A stretch of 64,000 bases of DNA, taken from contig NC_080172.1 in the NCBI RefSeq assembly GCF_950295315.1, positions 112,416,512 to 112,480,511 of the forward strand, read 5' to 3'. Position numbers and translations under genes: made by a program. This document shows positions 32,870-43,661 of this stretch, piece by piece; the stretch's first letter is position 1; each line of letters opens with the position of its first letter. The stretch is from Erinaceus europaeus (taxonomy: Eukaryota; Chordata; Mammalia; Eulipotyphla; Erinaceidae). The notes below the pieces were generated by a model. The model had not been told where the DNA came from and ran no database searches. It saw only the letters and a program-made list of their open reading frames with translations.

Positions 32870-34075
32870 GCAGCCAATAGTGGCAGTCAGGCAGCAAGGC
32901 ACAACCCTCCCCCCCTCCCCATCCTTCTCCCTTTTTTTATACCTGACTCAAAACTGTCTTCTCCACCCCTGGGCTTGGCTTCAGACCTCACAATCTCCCT
33001 GTTGTCTAAATAAGAAAAGGAAGAGAGTCTGAGGGTCTCTACTGGAAGATTAGCAAGCACTGCAAGTAACAATCATATGACCTAAAGAATACAGAACTAC
33101 TTGACCACAGATGGTTACAGATAACAATTCGTATTTTATTTTATTTTACTAAATGATTGTTCTATTCATGTTCCTTTGAAGAGAAGACCTAGTCACCTCT
33201 TACAATCTAATGGCAATTTAAAGTAGTAAGGGGATGTCACTGTTTGGCTTATCAAATAGGGAGATGTTTTTTTAAAATGAATATACAAAATAGGGATGGG
33301 GTGGAGAGATGAGTATGACCTATTTACCAGTGATGCTTGCTGTCTGGGGTACAGTTAGACAAAAGCATATCCAGGGGTTCAAAACTAATCTAACCTTCAC
33401 TGTGCATTTCCACCTCCAAGAATGCACCCCAGCAGCCCTCATCTCAGCAAAGCCCACTCTGTCACCCCCAGTCCCATCCTATTCCCCTCCAGCAGAACAT
33501 GCCTGTCTGCAGCTGCTCTGTGGCTTCTCCTGCTTCCTGTTATCCCCCTGATTCTCCTCTTCCTCTTCCCCAGTCTCCCAGCTGAAGATTTATGTAAGGT
33601 CAGAGTATGGTCTCCAAAAAAATCAGACCACTCAAAAGAAATAACCGGTTTGCTTCGGTTTCAAAAATCCACTGGCCTGTGCTTTTTGTGTCTTTTGGAG
33701 AAGGCAGGGGACAAGTAATAACAGTCCCTGTGAGCCCAGAGCCTCAGATGTTTTGGTGTTCCACACCTTTCTTACTGCACAGAAACAAGTAGAGAGGCTT
33801 TGAGAGACCAGGCCTTCCCAGGCCAGGCTGCACTAACTGCTCAGTCCTTCAAAGACAACATTCCTGTCCCCTGAAAATGGAGAATTTTAGCAGTGGAAGG
33901 AGCCTGAAAAGCCTCCTACCCACCACTTCTTTGTGTCTTCTGTCTTTCCTTCCCCAAGGCATAAATAAAGCAATTATGATGACATACAACATTGCCACAG
34001 CTCCAACAAAAGTCCTTTCAGCCCCTCAGCAACAACTCCCAAGCTTTTAGTGTGCACTGTCAGTGTGTGCTTCCC
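32870..34075. other. Repeat-poor intronic sequence
   Basis: No exon or recognised repeat. An L2-like composition around 33420-33560 is too weak to call. Confidence 0.4.
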
Positions 34076-34084
34076 AGACACCAG

Positions 34085-34205
34085 GCGGACAGGGTGCTAA
34101 AAATACAACCCCCAGGTCTCATCCCCATGACACTCACTCAGTGGGTCTGTGGACCCAGGAATCTGCATTTCAAACAAGTTTCCCAAATGACTTACAGTAC
34201 ACATC
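34085..34205. mobile_element. MER5-like (hAT-Charlie) DNA transposon relic
   Basis: TCAGTGGGTCTGTGGACCCA, GGAATCTGCATTTCAAACAA, GTTTCCCAAATGA resembles the MER5A core as I recall it. Confidence 0.6.
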
Positions 34206-34654
34206 AGTAATTTATTAAGAAACACCAGGTTTGTTTTGTTTGTTTGTTTTAAAATTCGCTACCCATTTCACTGTAAAGAAAAGATGATGGAAAGTTTAAA
34301 AGCCACAATGAAAGGCTTTAAAAATCACTGCACACTAAGAAGTGGGTAACCGGCTGCTTCCCTGTCTCCCAGGACCACACCTCCTTCTCCCTCTCCACCC
34401 CAGCTAGTCACCTCAAGTCTCTTGCTTCCAGGTCTAGGGGCTTTTCTGCTTAAAGAGGGATGGATGATGGCCACTGTCTCCTTGGTGACACACTGTCCCA
34501 AACTGGCAACTCACAGAAAAACCATCAAATCAGGTGCAGAATCTGGGGCTGGAAGGAGGTCAGTCAGGAGGAAGGCAGATGGGAGGAGGGCAAATTGGTG
34601 AGTTTTTCACTCTCCAGTTCTTAGCCCATCAGAAAGGATTAGGAGTGGCTGGAC

Positions 34655-34780
34655 ATGCCTGAGGACAAAGCTCATCTCAGCTACTAACAACGTGACCTTG
34701 TGCAAATTGCTTCCTTTTTCCACATCCATTGTTTCTTGAGTGAGCTGTGGTAAAGGTACCTGCCAGGCACATTTGTACTA
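34655..34780 (+). mobile_element. MIR SINE relic
   Basis: CTACTAACAACGTGACCTTG, TGCAAATTGCTTCCTTTTTC fits the MIR core (GTGACCTTGGGCAAGTNACTT). Confidence 0.65.
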
Positions 34781-34879
34781 AGATAGGAAACGTTGTAAAT
34801 GTAGAAGGCACATCCTCAGTCAGGGCCTGCAGCCAGGTTAAAATGCAAGATTCCCAGTCAACATTAAGTTTCAGACAAA

Positions 34880-35022
34880 AGGGCTGGAGCACAGCATAAC
34901 GGTTGTGCAAAATGACTTTCAGGCCTGAGGCCCCAAAGATCCCAGGTTCAATCCCCAGTACCACCATAAACTAGAGCTCAATAGTGCTCTGCTCTTTCTG
35001 TCTGTATGTCTCTCATTAAAAT
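34880..35022 (+). mobile_element. SINE S3
   Basis: GGAGCACAGCATAACGGTTG, CAGGCCTGAGGCCCCAAAGA, CAGGTTCAATCCCCAGTACC. Confidence 0.82.
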
Positions 35023-35024
35023 AA

Positions 35025-35226
35025 AATAGTTTTTACTACCTTTATTTATGTATTGAATAGAGACAGTCACAAAATCAAGAGAAAGGGGAGACAGAGAAGG
35101 AGAGACAGAGAGACATTTGCGGCACTGCTCACAAAGCTTTCCCCCTGAAAGTGGAGACCAGGGGCTCAAACCCGGTCCTTGCACATTGTAACATGTGCAT
35201 TCAACCAGGTGCACCACAGCCTGGTG
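35025..35226 (-). mobile_element. SINE S2
   Basis: TATTGAATAGAGACAGTCAC, GCTCACAAAGCTTTCCCCCT, GGCTCAAACCCGGTCCTTGC, GTGCACCACAGCCTGGTGGC. Confidence 0.85.
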
Positions 35227-35314
35227 GCCCCAAAATAAATAAAATATTAAAAAGAGAAAAAAATTAAAAGAGGGGAAAAAGTCTCCCACATGTTTAATTT
35301 TTTTTTCAGATAAA

Positions 35315-35466
35315 AATAACACTTTTTAGACAGTCACAGTGGCAGAGAGACAAAGAGAAATTAAAAACGACTATGTCACTTCAATGCGGTGAGGGCTGGG
35401 CTCAAACCTGGGTCAGACATATGACAAAGCAACACACTATCAAAGTGAGCTATTTTGCCAGCCCTA
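35315..35466 (-). mobile_element. Old SINE S5
   Basis: GACAGTCACAGTGGCAGAGA, GGCTGGGCTCAAACCTGGGT, GTGAGCTATTTTGCCAGCCC. Confidence 0.6.
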
Positions 35467-35539
35467 ATTACAAAATAATATTTTTTTCCCTTTTTGGTCT
35501 GGAAATGTATCCCAAATTTTTCATGGTACACATATATTA

Positions 35540-35693
35540 AAATATTTTTATTTACTTATTTATTAATGAGAAAAATAGGAGAAAGAGAAAGAAAGAACCA
35601 GACATCACTCTGGTACATGTGCTGCCAGGGATTGAACTCAGGACCTCATGCTCAAGAGTCCAATGCTTTATCCATCGTGCCACCTCCCGGACC
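35540..35693 (-). mobile_element. SINE S4
   Basis: ACCAGACATCACTCTGGTAC, GGGATTGAACTCAGGACCTC, TGCTTTATCCATCGTGCCAC. Confidence 0.88.
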
Positions 35694-35699
35694 ATGACT

Positions 35700-36356
35700 T
35701 ATATTAAAATATTACTGATCAGTTAGCCGAGATATTGGTTATTAGTTAAGCATTCTGGGCTTTTTGTTTGTTTTCTTGTTTAATTTGCTATATTAACTGC
35801 TGGGCATCCTGGCAGGCATTCCTGACTTTCCTTTCTCTGGACTAAGCTTCAGCAGTGCATTGTCTTCTGAGTGCTCAGACCTAGTACTTCCGGCTCCAGA
35901 AAAAGCCTGGGCAGAGGCTGTTCATTTATTCCCCCATGGCTAGCTCTATGCAGAGTGGCCCTCTCAGCTCTGCTGTGTGGACTGGAGCTTCACAAGAGAC
36001 CTGCCTGATAGATGAACACTTTATTGTAGCTGTCAGAGTCAGTCAAGGTCACTTACTGGATTCTGTCCTGCTTCTTTGGAGAAGGCAGGCCTAGGCGGCA
36101 AGAGAAAGGCAAGAAGGACATACCCTCCTTCCTTCCTTTGATCCCTCCATCACTGCAGAGGCATGTCTGGAGAGCCCAAAATTCCATGCCCCAGGAAGCC
36201 TGGTTTTCCTCTGTGAGAAGTAGATGGTCAGTTGGGCACAGAACTGGGAACCCAGAGGTCCCAGGGAATGAATCACCCAGTTGATTCCAACTCTGGGAGA
36301 CTTTAGGTAATCACTCCCATCGCCCTTCTGTGCCTTCTAGTTAAAACAGGGAAGTA
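35700..36356. other. Sequence without recognised features
   Basis: Non-coding intronic sequence; no recognised repeat or exon. Confidence 0.4.
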
Positions 36357-36357
36357 T

Positions 36358-36575
36358 GGGAGTTGGGCAGTAGCACAGCAGCTTAAGCACACGTGGCGCA
36401 AAGCACAAGGCAGAAGGATCCTGGTTCAAGGCCCCAGCTTCCCACCTGCAGGGGAGTCGCTTCACAAGTGGTGAAGCAGATCTGCAGGTGTCTCTCTTTC
36501 TCTCCTCCTCTCTGTCTTCCCTTCCTCTCTCCATTTCTCTCTGTGCTAATAAATTAACTCTGCCAATAAAGAAAA
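36358..36575 (+). mobile_element. SINE S1
   Basis: GGGAGTTGGGCAGTAGCACA, GATCCTGGTTCAAGGCCCCA, CTGCAGGTGTCTCTCTTTCT; ends in an AATAAAG-rich tail. Confidence 0.88.
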
Positions 36576-36689
36576 AAAATCAGGAGAGTAATAATAGCAC
36601 TAATCGTGATTACTGCACACCAAACATCACTGTAAGTACTTTATCTAGAGTGTCCTTTTAATTATCATGAGGTGAATATCACCATCACA

Positions 36690-37155
36690 TTTTTTAAAAA
36701 CATTTTATGTATTTACTTTTCATTTATTTTGGATAGAGACAGAAATTGAGATGGAAGAGGGGAAGAAAGAGCAAAAGAGAAAAGGGACCAGGAGGTGGCA
36801 CACCTGGTTAAATGTCCACATTACAGTGCTCACAGACCCAGGTTCAAACCCCTGGTCCCCCCCTGCAGGGGGGGGAAGCTTTATGAGTGGTGAAGTAGGG
36901 CTGCAGGTGTCTCTCTGTCTCTTTCACTATCTTTCCCTTTCCTCTCAATTTCTCTCTGTCTTTATCCATTAATAAGTAAATAAAATTTAAAAGAAAAGCC
37001 AAAAAAAATAAATAAAGCAAAAGAGAAAGGAAAAGAGACACCTGCATCACTACTCCATGGTTTGAAAATTTTCCCTCTGCAGGTGAGGACAGAGGGTTTG
37101 AACCTAAGTCCTTGTGCTTGGTAACAGGAGTGCTCTACCAGGTGTACTCCCACCC
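36690..37155 (-). mobile_element. SINE S2, split by another S2
   Basis: The left part (36690-36782) and right part (37017-37155) form one minus-strand S2 copy: ATTTTGGATAGAGACAGAAA, then CACCTGCATCACTACTCCAT, GGGTTTGAACCTAAGTCCTT. Interrupted by the next entry. Confidence 0.8.
36783..37016 (+). mobile_element. SINE S2 nested in an S2
   Basis: CCAGGAGGTGGCACACCTGG head, GGTTCAAACCCCTGGTCCCC, A-rich tail. The duplication AGCAAAAGAGAAA lies on both sides (about 36769 and 37016). Confidence 0.88.
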
Positions 37156-37169
37156 AGATTTTGTATCGT

Positions 37170-37192
37170 TATTATTTTTTCTTTCTTTCTCC

Positions 37193-37230
<38 letters not shown>
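37170..37230. repeat. (TTTC)n microsatellite
   Basis: About 13 tetramer units at the T-rich end of a minus-strand SINE. Confidence 0.93.
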
Positions 37231-37398
37231 ACTTTTATTTGACAAGGCAGTGAAATTGAGATGGGTGGGGAGACAGAGAGGGAGAGAGACAGAGAGGCAC
37301 CCGCAGACCTGCTTCACTGCTTGTGAAGTGTACCCTCTGCAGGTGGGGAGCAAGGGCTCAAACCTGGGTCCCCATGCATACATACCGCCCAGCCCCCT
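37231..37398 (-). mobile_element. SINE S1/S1x-like
   Basis: ACAGAGAGGGAGAGAGACAG, CACCCGCAGACCTGCTTCAC, GGGCTCAAACCTGGGTCCCC, ACCGCCCAGCCCCC. Confidence 0.78.
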
Positions 37399-37399
37399 A

Positions 37400-37980
37400 C
37401 AACTGAATTTTACAGGTGAAGACTTGAGACAGTAGAGACAGAACTTTAAGTCCATCAGCTCAGTGTCAGAGGCTCTTGTCCAGTTGCTCTTCTACTTCTG
37501 TGACAGTATCAGAAGCACAAATGCAACAGGATGGGGAAGGGGGGAGACTGATCAGCATCCATCATGCACCTGCTGTGCGCTAAGCATCACAATGCCCTTT
37601 GACGAGAAGGATCTTGTTCAAATCTGACAGCAAATGTGACATGGAAACTAACTCTGTATTCTGAAGTCAGTGACTGGGACTGTGAGGCTCAGAGAAGTCA
37701 AGGACTTGCTGAGAATCAGAGCAGAACTCTGCTCTCTCACAATAAGACCTATGCTTGTTCCTCCGCCATCCATCTTGCCTCTGGTTCACAGCTGCATGGG
37801 GTGCTGTAATGGCCACACAGTGTGGGCAGCCTGCACTGAGCCCAGGGTTACCCTTGGGATTTCCCACTGTGCAATGTCAGAGGTCTGCATGCTGTTCTCC
37901 AGCTTTGTGCTGAGTGTTGTCACCCACACGGCGGCCACGTGAGAGACAGGCTCACACAGCAGACAAGCACACTGATGTAA
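37400..37980. other. Mostly unique; possible MIR-type relic
   Basis: AGGCTCAGAGAAGTCAAGGA (about 37685) resembles the complement of MIR. No exon recognised. Confidence 0.4.
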
Positions 37981-37984
37981 ATGT

Positions 37985-38872
37985 CAGAGCCCTCCTATTC
38001 CACCCCACACTGGTGAGGATGGCCTATATCAGCAAAACAGGAAATGACAGGTGTTGGAGAGGTTGTGTAGAAGAAGGGACTCTGCTTTACTGCGGGTAGA
38101 AATGCGAACTAGTGCAGCCCCTTGGGAAGATTGTATGGAGGGTCCTTAAACAAATAAATACAGCATTAGTTTATGATCCAGCAACCCCACTCTTACATAT
38201 CTATCCAAAGGATACCAAGCACTGATTCAGAGGAGTTTATGCACCCCTGTGTTCAAAGCTGCAATCTTCACAGAAGCTAGAGTAGAAGCAGCCTAAATGT
38301 CCATCAGCTGGTGACTGGTAAAGAAGTTATGGGCTATGGGCCTGGGGTAGATAGCATAATGATTATGTAAAAGAGACTCTCATGCCTGAGACACCAAAGT
38401 CCCAGGTTCAATCCTCTGCACAAGCAAAAACCAGAGCTGAGCAGTGCTCTGGAAAAAAGAAGAGGCAGAAGGAGGAGAAAGGAGGAAAAAGAAGAAGAGG
38501 TGGGAGAGGAGGAGGTGGTAATAGTTATGGGATATATACTCCATGGACTACTATTCTGCAAACAAAAAGATGACATTGAGTCTTTTGGGACAAAATGGAT
38601 GGAACTGGAGGTGATTATGCTTAGCAAAATAAGTGAAAAGAATTGAAAGTCAACTTCTAGCTGGTTTCCCTCATCTGTGGAGTCAAGAAAACTGATACAC
38701 ATGAACCTGAAAATCAGACAAGCATACCAGAAAAAAACAAACCGTTTCTAAGTCTTTGTGAGAACTCTGGTGGTGATCTTTGAGAGGCAGAAGGGTGAGG
38801 ACACAGCACTTTGTTGGTGGGTGTAACCTTGAAATCTTGTAAGCCACTATTAATCACAATACAAAAATTAAA
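37985..38872 (+). mobile_element. Old L1 (L1M-type) fragment, interrupted by an S3 SINE
   Basis: TGGTGAGGATGGCCTATATC, AGGTGTTGGAGAGGTTGTGT, CAGCAACCCCACTCTTACAT, TAAATGTCCATCAGCTGGTG, then after the SINE GGGACAAAATGGATGGAACT. The SINE is at 38336-38460. Confidence 0.82.
38336..38460 (+). mobile_element. SINE S3 in an old L1
   Basis: GGGTAGATAGCATAATGATT, CTCATGCCTGAGACACCAAA, GAGCAGTGCTCTGG and a purine-rich tail. AGTTATGGG flanks both sides. Confidence 0.88.
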
Positions 38873-40425
38873 AAAAGAAAAGTATGGAAGAATTAGAAAA
38901 AGAATATCAGATACCTCCTGAATGACACCAGCCCTGCATATAAGAGCTTATACAATATTCCTTGCTCCAAGAGTGTCCTTCCACGTTTTATCCAGTCACA
39001 GATCTCTAACTGGCCTCCTATTTCTTCCTAGTAGGGGGAACATTTACTTTCACACCTGCCTTTACTTTGACCCACATTACTTGGTGTTGGTCCTGACAAG
39101 CACCTGTCCAGATAGACAACACAGCCTTCTACATCCCTGTGTATACATGGGGAAGATGAAGTTGAGAAAAGTTCAGTGATCCACCTAGAATCACCCAGTT
39201 TTAAAGCTAGGACTCAAATCTATGTCCTCAGACTCCAAATCCAGGACTCTGTAAAGAGAGCAAAGGTCAACTAAAGTACTTTCAGACAAAAGGAAACTTG
39301 AGGCCCAGACAAAGTATGTGCTATGTTCAAAGTCACACTCATGCATGGCACAACTGAATCTGAAACCCACTGCTCTGGACCTATCATGCCTTGCCTTCAT
39401 GTAGTTAACAATGGGAGCCAACTATGCCAACTCAATAGATAATGGTTGGGGGGGGTCGTCTAGGATGCCATCTCCAACAGAAAGCAATCAGAAAGGTGAA
39501 CCCTGCTCCACATTGAGGTCTGCATCTGAACAGTCCTTCTCTGGGACAATCTTCTGATGGTGGTGATAACGGGGGGCAGGGGGGGACAGGGAAGAATCTG
39601 GAAAATCCTGTAGGTGATTGAAGGCAAAACTTGAAGTTGGTGGACTCTGCAATTTGCAAAGCAGATCTATCAGTTAATCAAACTTGCTCTAATGATAGAG
39701 TCAGCCTGAGCCCAAGGCTCAAGGCCTATATCTGCTACCCAGTCGGGTTGCCATGCTGGGGTTTGTGCTTAGTAACAGAACAGAATGAGAAAGTGAGCAC
39801 AGACATTCCAGGCATAGATAAATCACCATTCTTGAGTTCTCAGTAAGTAGGAAAAACATCCCAAAGATGAACCCATCTCAGTCACATTATAGTATGTGCC
39901 TGACAGTTCCGGTTTCTATTCTGCCAAACATTTGGGGACAAGGTAGGAGATGGAATCTGGACCTACTTATACATTCACCATGGAAAGTTGGAATCCATGC
40001 AAGAAAGAACATATAACATGTTCCCTATGCTGGAGTTCACCCCCTTTCAATCCTGGGGCTATTTCCTTCTCAGATCTGCCTCTGCTTCCTTCCTACTGTC
40101 CTTCACAAAGACCCATAGCCGCTACATCCTGTATTTCCATCTGACTAGTGGATATGTGTATCCCTGTCACCATCAGAAAGTCCAACAAGAAAGCAAAGGG
40201 TCTCACAGGTCTTCGTTCACATTTCATATCTGGGCTACAAAACCCAGAAATCTTCACCTCCTCACCAGCTCTGTGCTGGCTGCCATTATTCTTCACCAGG
40301 AATATTCCTCAACCCAGGAGGCTGAAGAGAAAACTGGGAACTGATCTGCTCAGACTCCAGAGGCTGCAGGAGAATTCTTAGAAATGACTGGTTCTCCTCA
40401 AGATCCAAGGGTGGCATTCAGCCAG
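38873..40425. other. Repeat-poor intronic sequence with a possible MIR relic
   Basis: 39150-39250 (CACCTAGAATCACCCAGTTT, AGCTAGGACTCAAATCTATG) looks like the complement of MIR. No exon recognised. Confidence 0.45.
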
Positions 40426-40689
40426 GGCACTAACTCAATAGGTAGAGAGCAGATGGAGTCCTGGGATCACATGCACTACACTGATGGTCTGGTTCTCTCT
40501 GTCTCTCTCTCTGTCTTTGTCTCTCCCTCCATCTAATACAAAAATTAAACAAATAAAACTCAAAAATAAAAGAGTTGAATGTAATCCGAATGACTCTGAG
40601 CTGTTCCCCACACAGTACAGTGTCTTTCACATTGGAAGGATCAGGTAAGTAACTTATCTCCACTAGTTCTGAGTAAGACCCAAAGTCAG

Positions 40690-40822
40690 GTGAGAGGTGG
40701 AGATAGTATAATGGTTATGCAAAGAGACTTTCATACCTGAGGCTCCAAAGTCCCAGGTTCAGTCCTCCACACAACATCATAAGCCAGAGCTGAGTAGTGC
40801 TCTCGTAAAAAAAAAAAAAAAA
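40690..40822 (+). mobile_element. SINE S3 with purine tail
   Basis: GGTGGAGATAGTATAATGGT, TTTCATACCTGAGGCTCCAA, CAGGTTCAGTCCTCCACACA, GAGTAGTGCTCTCG, then poly-A and GAGA/GGAGAA repeats to 40900. Confidence 0.88.
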
Positions 40823-41204
40823 AATGAGAGAGAGAGAGAGAGAAGGAGGAGAAGGAGAAGGAGAAGATGGAGGAGAAGGAGGAAAGAAAAGAAGAGAAAA
40901 ATTTGAACTCAAGCTCAAAATAGGCTGTGTGCATTCCAATTCCTTTGGGGGTTAAGTAAATGTATTGCCAAATTCAGGTGAGCTGATCTTGGTCATAGAC
41001 GACCCCAAAATTTCATGTACCTTAAAACTCACCTAAGTGAGCTGTTGAAGAAGCAGGGCTAGAAGCTTGGCAACAGAACCCAAAAACTACATATATGGCC
41101 ACCTTAGGAGAGATAGAGGTCTTCACTTCTCCAGAATAGATACCCCATGACACCACCTGAAACTAAAAGTCTAACTGAAAAGCATCACTTCTGTGGTTTT
41201 TTAA

Positions 41205-41402
41205 AATTTTTTATTTACACAAAGGAAATATTAACTAAACCATAGGATAAGAGAGGTACAACTCCACACAGTTCCCACCACCAGAACTCAATATCCCATC
41301 CCCTCCCATGATAGCTTTCCTATTTTTTAACCCTCTGGGAGTATGGACCCAAGGTCATAGTGGGATGCAGAAGGTAGAAGGCCTGACTTCTGTAATTGGA
41401 AA
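41205..41402 (-). repeat. Unclassified repeat U, 3' end only
   Basis: AAACCATAGGATAAGAGAGG, TACAACTCCACACAGTTCCC, CTCTGGGAGTATGGACCCAA. Confidence 0.8.
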
Positions 41403-41444
41403 AACATCACTTCTAAGGAGCAACTAGTCAATTAAAAAAAAAAA

Positions 41445-41660
41445 ACACATATTATCTGTATTTATTGGATAGGGACAGCCAGAAATCAAGAGGGAAAGGG
41501 GAGATAAAGAGGGAAACAAGACAGAGAGACACATGCAGCACTGCTTCACCACTTGCAAAGCTTTCCCCCTGCAAGTGGGCACTGGGTGCTTGAACCCCCT
41601 GGGTCCTTGCTCTTTGTAACATGTGCACCCGACCAGGCATGCCATCACTCTGCCCCATTA
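41445..41660 (-). mobile_element. SINE S2
   Basis: TATTGGATAGGGACAGCCAG, CACATGCAGCACTGCTTCAC, GTGCTTGAACCCCCTGGGTC, GCCATCACTCTGCCCC. Confidence 0.85.
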
Positions 41661-41799
41661 GTCAAATATTTTTTGAGTGCCTATTGTATATCCTGAAGCC
41701 CTCTCCACCCCAAAATACCTAGCAAAATGCCCCAATTCAAGTTCAAGGCTGGGGGTTAGGTTGCTACTGCTGAGGCAACATTCTTTGTTTCTTTTTTAT

Positions 41800-42018
41800 A
41801 CATACATTATTGATTGATTGATTGATTAGACAGAAACAGAGAGAAATTCAGAGAGGGGAAGGGGGAGGAAGAGAGTGAGAACAACAATACACCTGTAGTA
41901 CTGTTTCACCGCTCTGCAAAACTTCTCCCTTTCAGCTGGGAACTAGGGGCTTGAACCTGAGTTCATGCTCATTGTAACATGTCCACTTAACCAGATGCAA
42001 CACCACCTGGCCACAGAA
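41800..42018 (-). mobile_element. SINE S2
   Basis: GATTGATTGATTAGACAGAA, CACCTGTAGTACTGTTTCAC, GGGCTTGAACCTGAGTTCAT, CAACACCACCTGGCC. Confidence 0.82.
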
Positions 42019-42019
42019 T

Positions 42020-42521
42020 TATTTCCAATCTTATGTTGCTTTGCTAGAGATTACAGAAGATGTGGTGAAATAAAAGGAGGAAATACTGGCCATTGGGTGA
42101 GTATAAGGACAGGGAATGTAAGAGAGGCTCCTTTTAGGAGGGAACTTGCAACCACCTTACAGGTTACGCAAAAGAGGCAGCCCAGTGAACTGACAACAGG
42201 AGAGATGAAGTCTCCAGGTTGGAGAACAAGTATGCATTTTGAGTCCTTAGGTTGTACTTAAGTCTGTAGCTGGTATTTGAGTGGTGGCAGTGTTGTGGAT
42301 AATGGGAGAGGTCCTGGTCAGATTTAGAAAGTGAAGCAATTTTCATTCTGGGCATTCGCTCATAGAGCACTCAAATCTCCTTCAGGCTGGACCTATGTGC
42401 CCTGCCCCAGGATTCGAGGGCCATGGGGAACCTCTCCCAGCTCTCTCGCGCTCTCTCTCTCCCCCCCCACTTTTTCCCTAGTCTACCCTGCTCCAGGTCA
42501 GTCACTCAGCCCCTGGCTCAC
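42020..42521. other. Donor-proximal intron of LRRC38
   Basis: No repeat recognised apart from a CT/C-rich run near 42450. Confidence 0.4.
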
Positions 42522-43155
42522 CTTTGGGAAGCTTGGATTCGTTCTCCTGGATCCAGGAGAAGAGGTGAGCAAAGTTACAGTCGCAGCGCCAGGGGTTGCC
42601 ATCCAGGCGCAAGGTGCGCAGCGCGGGCAGCGCGTCCAGAACTGTCACGCTGAGGCTGCGGAGGTTGTTGTCGTTGAGCTCCAGCACCTGCAGCGACTCC
42701 AGGGTCTCGAAGGCGGCCTCGTGCACACCTGCCAGTTTGTTGTTGGCCAGGCTCAGCTTCACCAGCCGCCCGGCGGAGCGGAAGGCGCCGGCCCCCAGCT
42801 GGGTCAGGTTGTTGTAGCTCAGGTCCAGGAAGGCGAGTTTGGCAGAGCCGCTGAACGTACCTTCCTCCAGCGAGCGCAGAGAGTTGTTCCTGAAGTCCAG
42901 GTAGACCAGATCGCCATAGAAGATGAAGAAGTCCTCGGGGATGTGCTGGATGCGGTTGCCGGCTACCAGCAACTTGCGCACGTCCAGGGGGAAGGGGTCC
43001 GGCACGCTGGGCAGCCCGCGGTCGCGACAGTCCACGGTGTGGGGATCGGTGCAGGTGCAGCCGGCGGGACACCCCTGCCCGGGGCCAACTAGCAGCAGGA
43101 GGCTGCAGAGCCCGAGCGCGCCCGCGGGGGTGCGGGGGGCTGCGCGGGGGCGCAT
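42522..43155 (-). CDS. LRRC38: LRRC38 coding exon 1 (BK channel gamma-4 subunit: signal peptide, LRRs, start of LRRCT)
   Basis: Encodes residues 1-211 plus the first base of Gly212. From the chosen ATG (43155) there is a hydrophobic signal peptide (about 1-28, LCSLLLLVG core), a cysteine-rich LRRNT (Cys29, 33, 35, 43), then five to six 24-residue leucine-rich repeats (about 59-187, LxxLxLxxNxL pattern), and the start of LRRCT (Cys191, Cys193). Sequons at Asn90, Asn116 and Asn205 suggest an extracellular glycosylated domain. The exon ends at a good donor (AAAG|GTGAGC on the minus strand). Family knowledge: LRRC26/52/55/38 are single-pass proteins that bind the BK channel alpha subunit KCNMA1 and shift its voltage dependence; LRRC38 has the weakest effect. 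An in-frame upstream ATG at 43251 exists, but it would bury the signal peptide behind 32 charged residues, so 43155 is preferred. Identification is by recalled protein similarity, not a search. Confidence 0.95.
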
Positions 43156-43500
43156 GGCTGCGCGCTCGGAGCGGTGTCGGGGCCGCCCCGCACGCTCTTC
43201 TCCTGGTCCCCTGGAGCCCAAGGAGGAGAGGAGGTTGGTTCGGGGGCGCATGGCTGCGGGTTCCAAGCGGTGGCCGGACCCTGCACGCTCCTCTCCCCGA
43301 GAGCTGCCCGCTGCCTCCTGGCCGCCGGGTGCCCGAGGGGGTGCGCCCCAGTGCGTGGTGGCCACTGAGCTCAGATTGGGGCGCCCAAGGCGGCTGGGAC
43401 ACAGGGAGGAGAGCCCGAGAGGGAGGGATGGAGGGAGGGAGGGGCGAGGGCCTCGGGAAGGATTTGCCAGCACAGGAAATTAACCCGCTGGAAAATCGTG
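42540..43500. promoter_or_regulatory. CpG-rich block over LRRC38 exon 1 and the presumed promoter
   Basis: CG dinucleotides are dense from about 42540 to 43450 and the GC content is far above the flanks, as in a CpG island at a mammalian 5' end. Transcription would run leftward (minus strand). No clear minus-strand TATA box is placed. The island boundaries are estimated by eye. Confidence 0.7.
43145..43294 (-). repeat. Tandem 96-bp duplication around the LRRC38 start codon
   Basis: Two similar blocks (about 43145-43201 and 43241-43294) both contain CGGGGGCGCATGGCTGCG and a downstream CACGCTC-TCTCC. Their spacing is 96 bp, a multiple of three, so the outer copy makes an in-frame ATG at 43251, 32 codons upstream of the preferred ATG. 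The copies have diverged at several sites and by small gaps. Confidence 0.75.
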
Positions 43501-43626
43501 GGGGGTGGGGTGGGGGCGGAGCGGTCGGGGTGAAGGAGTGAAGATGGCCAAAGGCGCAGTTCACAGAGTATATAAGGCTGGTCTGTGAAGTTATCTGCAG
43601 CACTCGGGGATAGTTCAGGTCCTAGT

Positions 43627-43661
43627 CCACACAGACACACACACACACACACACACACACA
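43627..43661. repeat. (CA)n microsatellite upstream of LRRC38
   Basis: About 17 CA units, roughly 480 bp upstream of the start codon. Confidence 0.9.

Larger units (their letters stand above)
12313..42521 (-). other. LRRC38: LRRC38 intron 1 (30.2 kb, phase 1)
   Basis: The boundaries are GT at 42521-42520 and AG at 12314-12313 on the minus strand. The interval is filled with SINEs, truncated L1s, LTR fragments and simple repeats on both strands, listed separately. I found no further exon with conserved coding sequence. Stretches without recognised repeats (about 18.5-20.0, 26.2-26.8, 30.3-31.1, 32.9-34.0, 38.9-40.4 kb) show only short, unsupported open frames. Confidence 0.85.

Noticed and set aside
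42331..43483. Long antisense open frames across LRRC38 exon 1 (e.g. 42331-43092, 253 codons)
   Set aside because: They are GC-driven shadows of a conserved coding exon; the minus-strand frame has the domain structure and splice site.
43561..43580. TATA box (GTATATAAGG) for LRRC38
   Set aside because: It reads as TATAAG on the plus strand, opposite to the gene, and sits in a CpG-rich promoter context where a TATA box is not expected.
42575..43603. Second minus-strand frame of 342 codons over exon 1
   Set aside because: Low-complexity Pro/Ala/Arg translation in the wrong frame of LRRC38.
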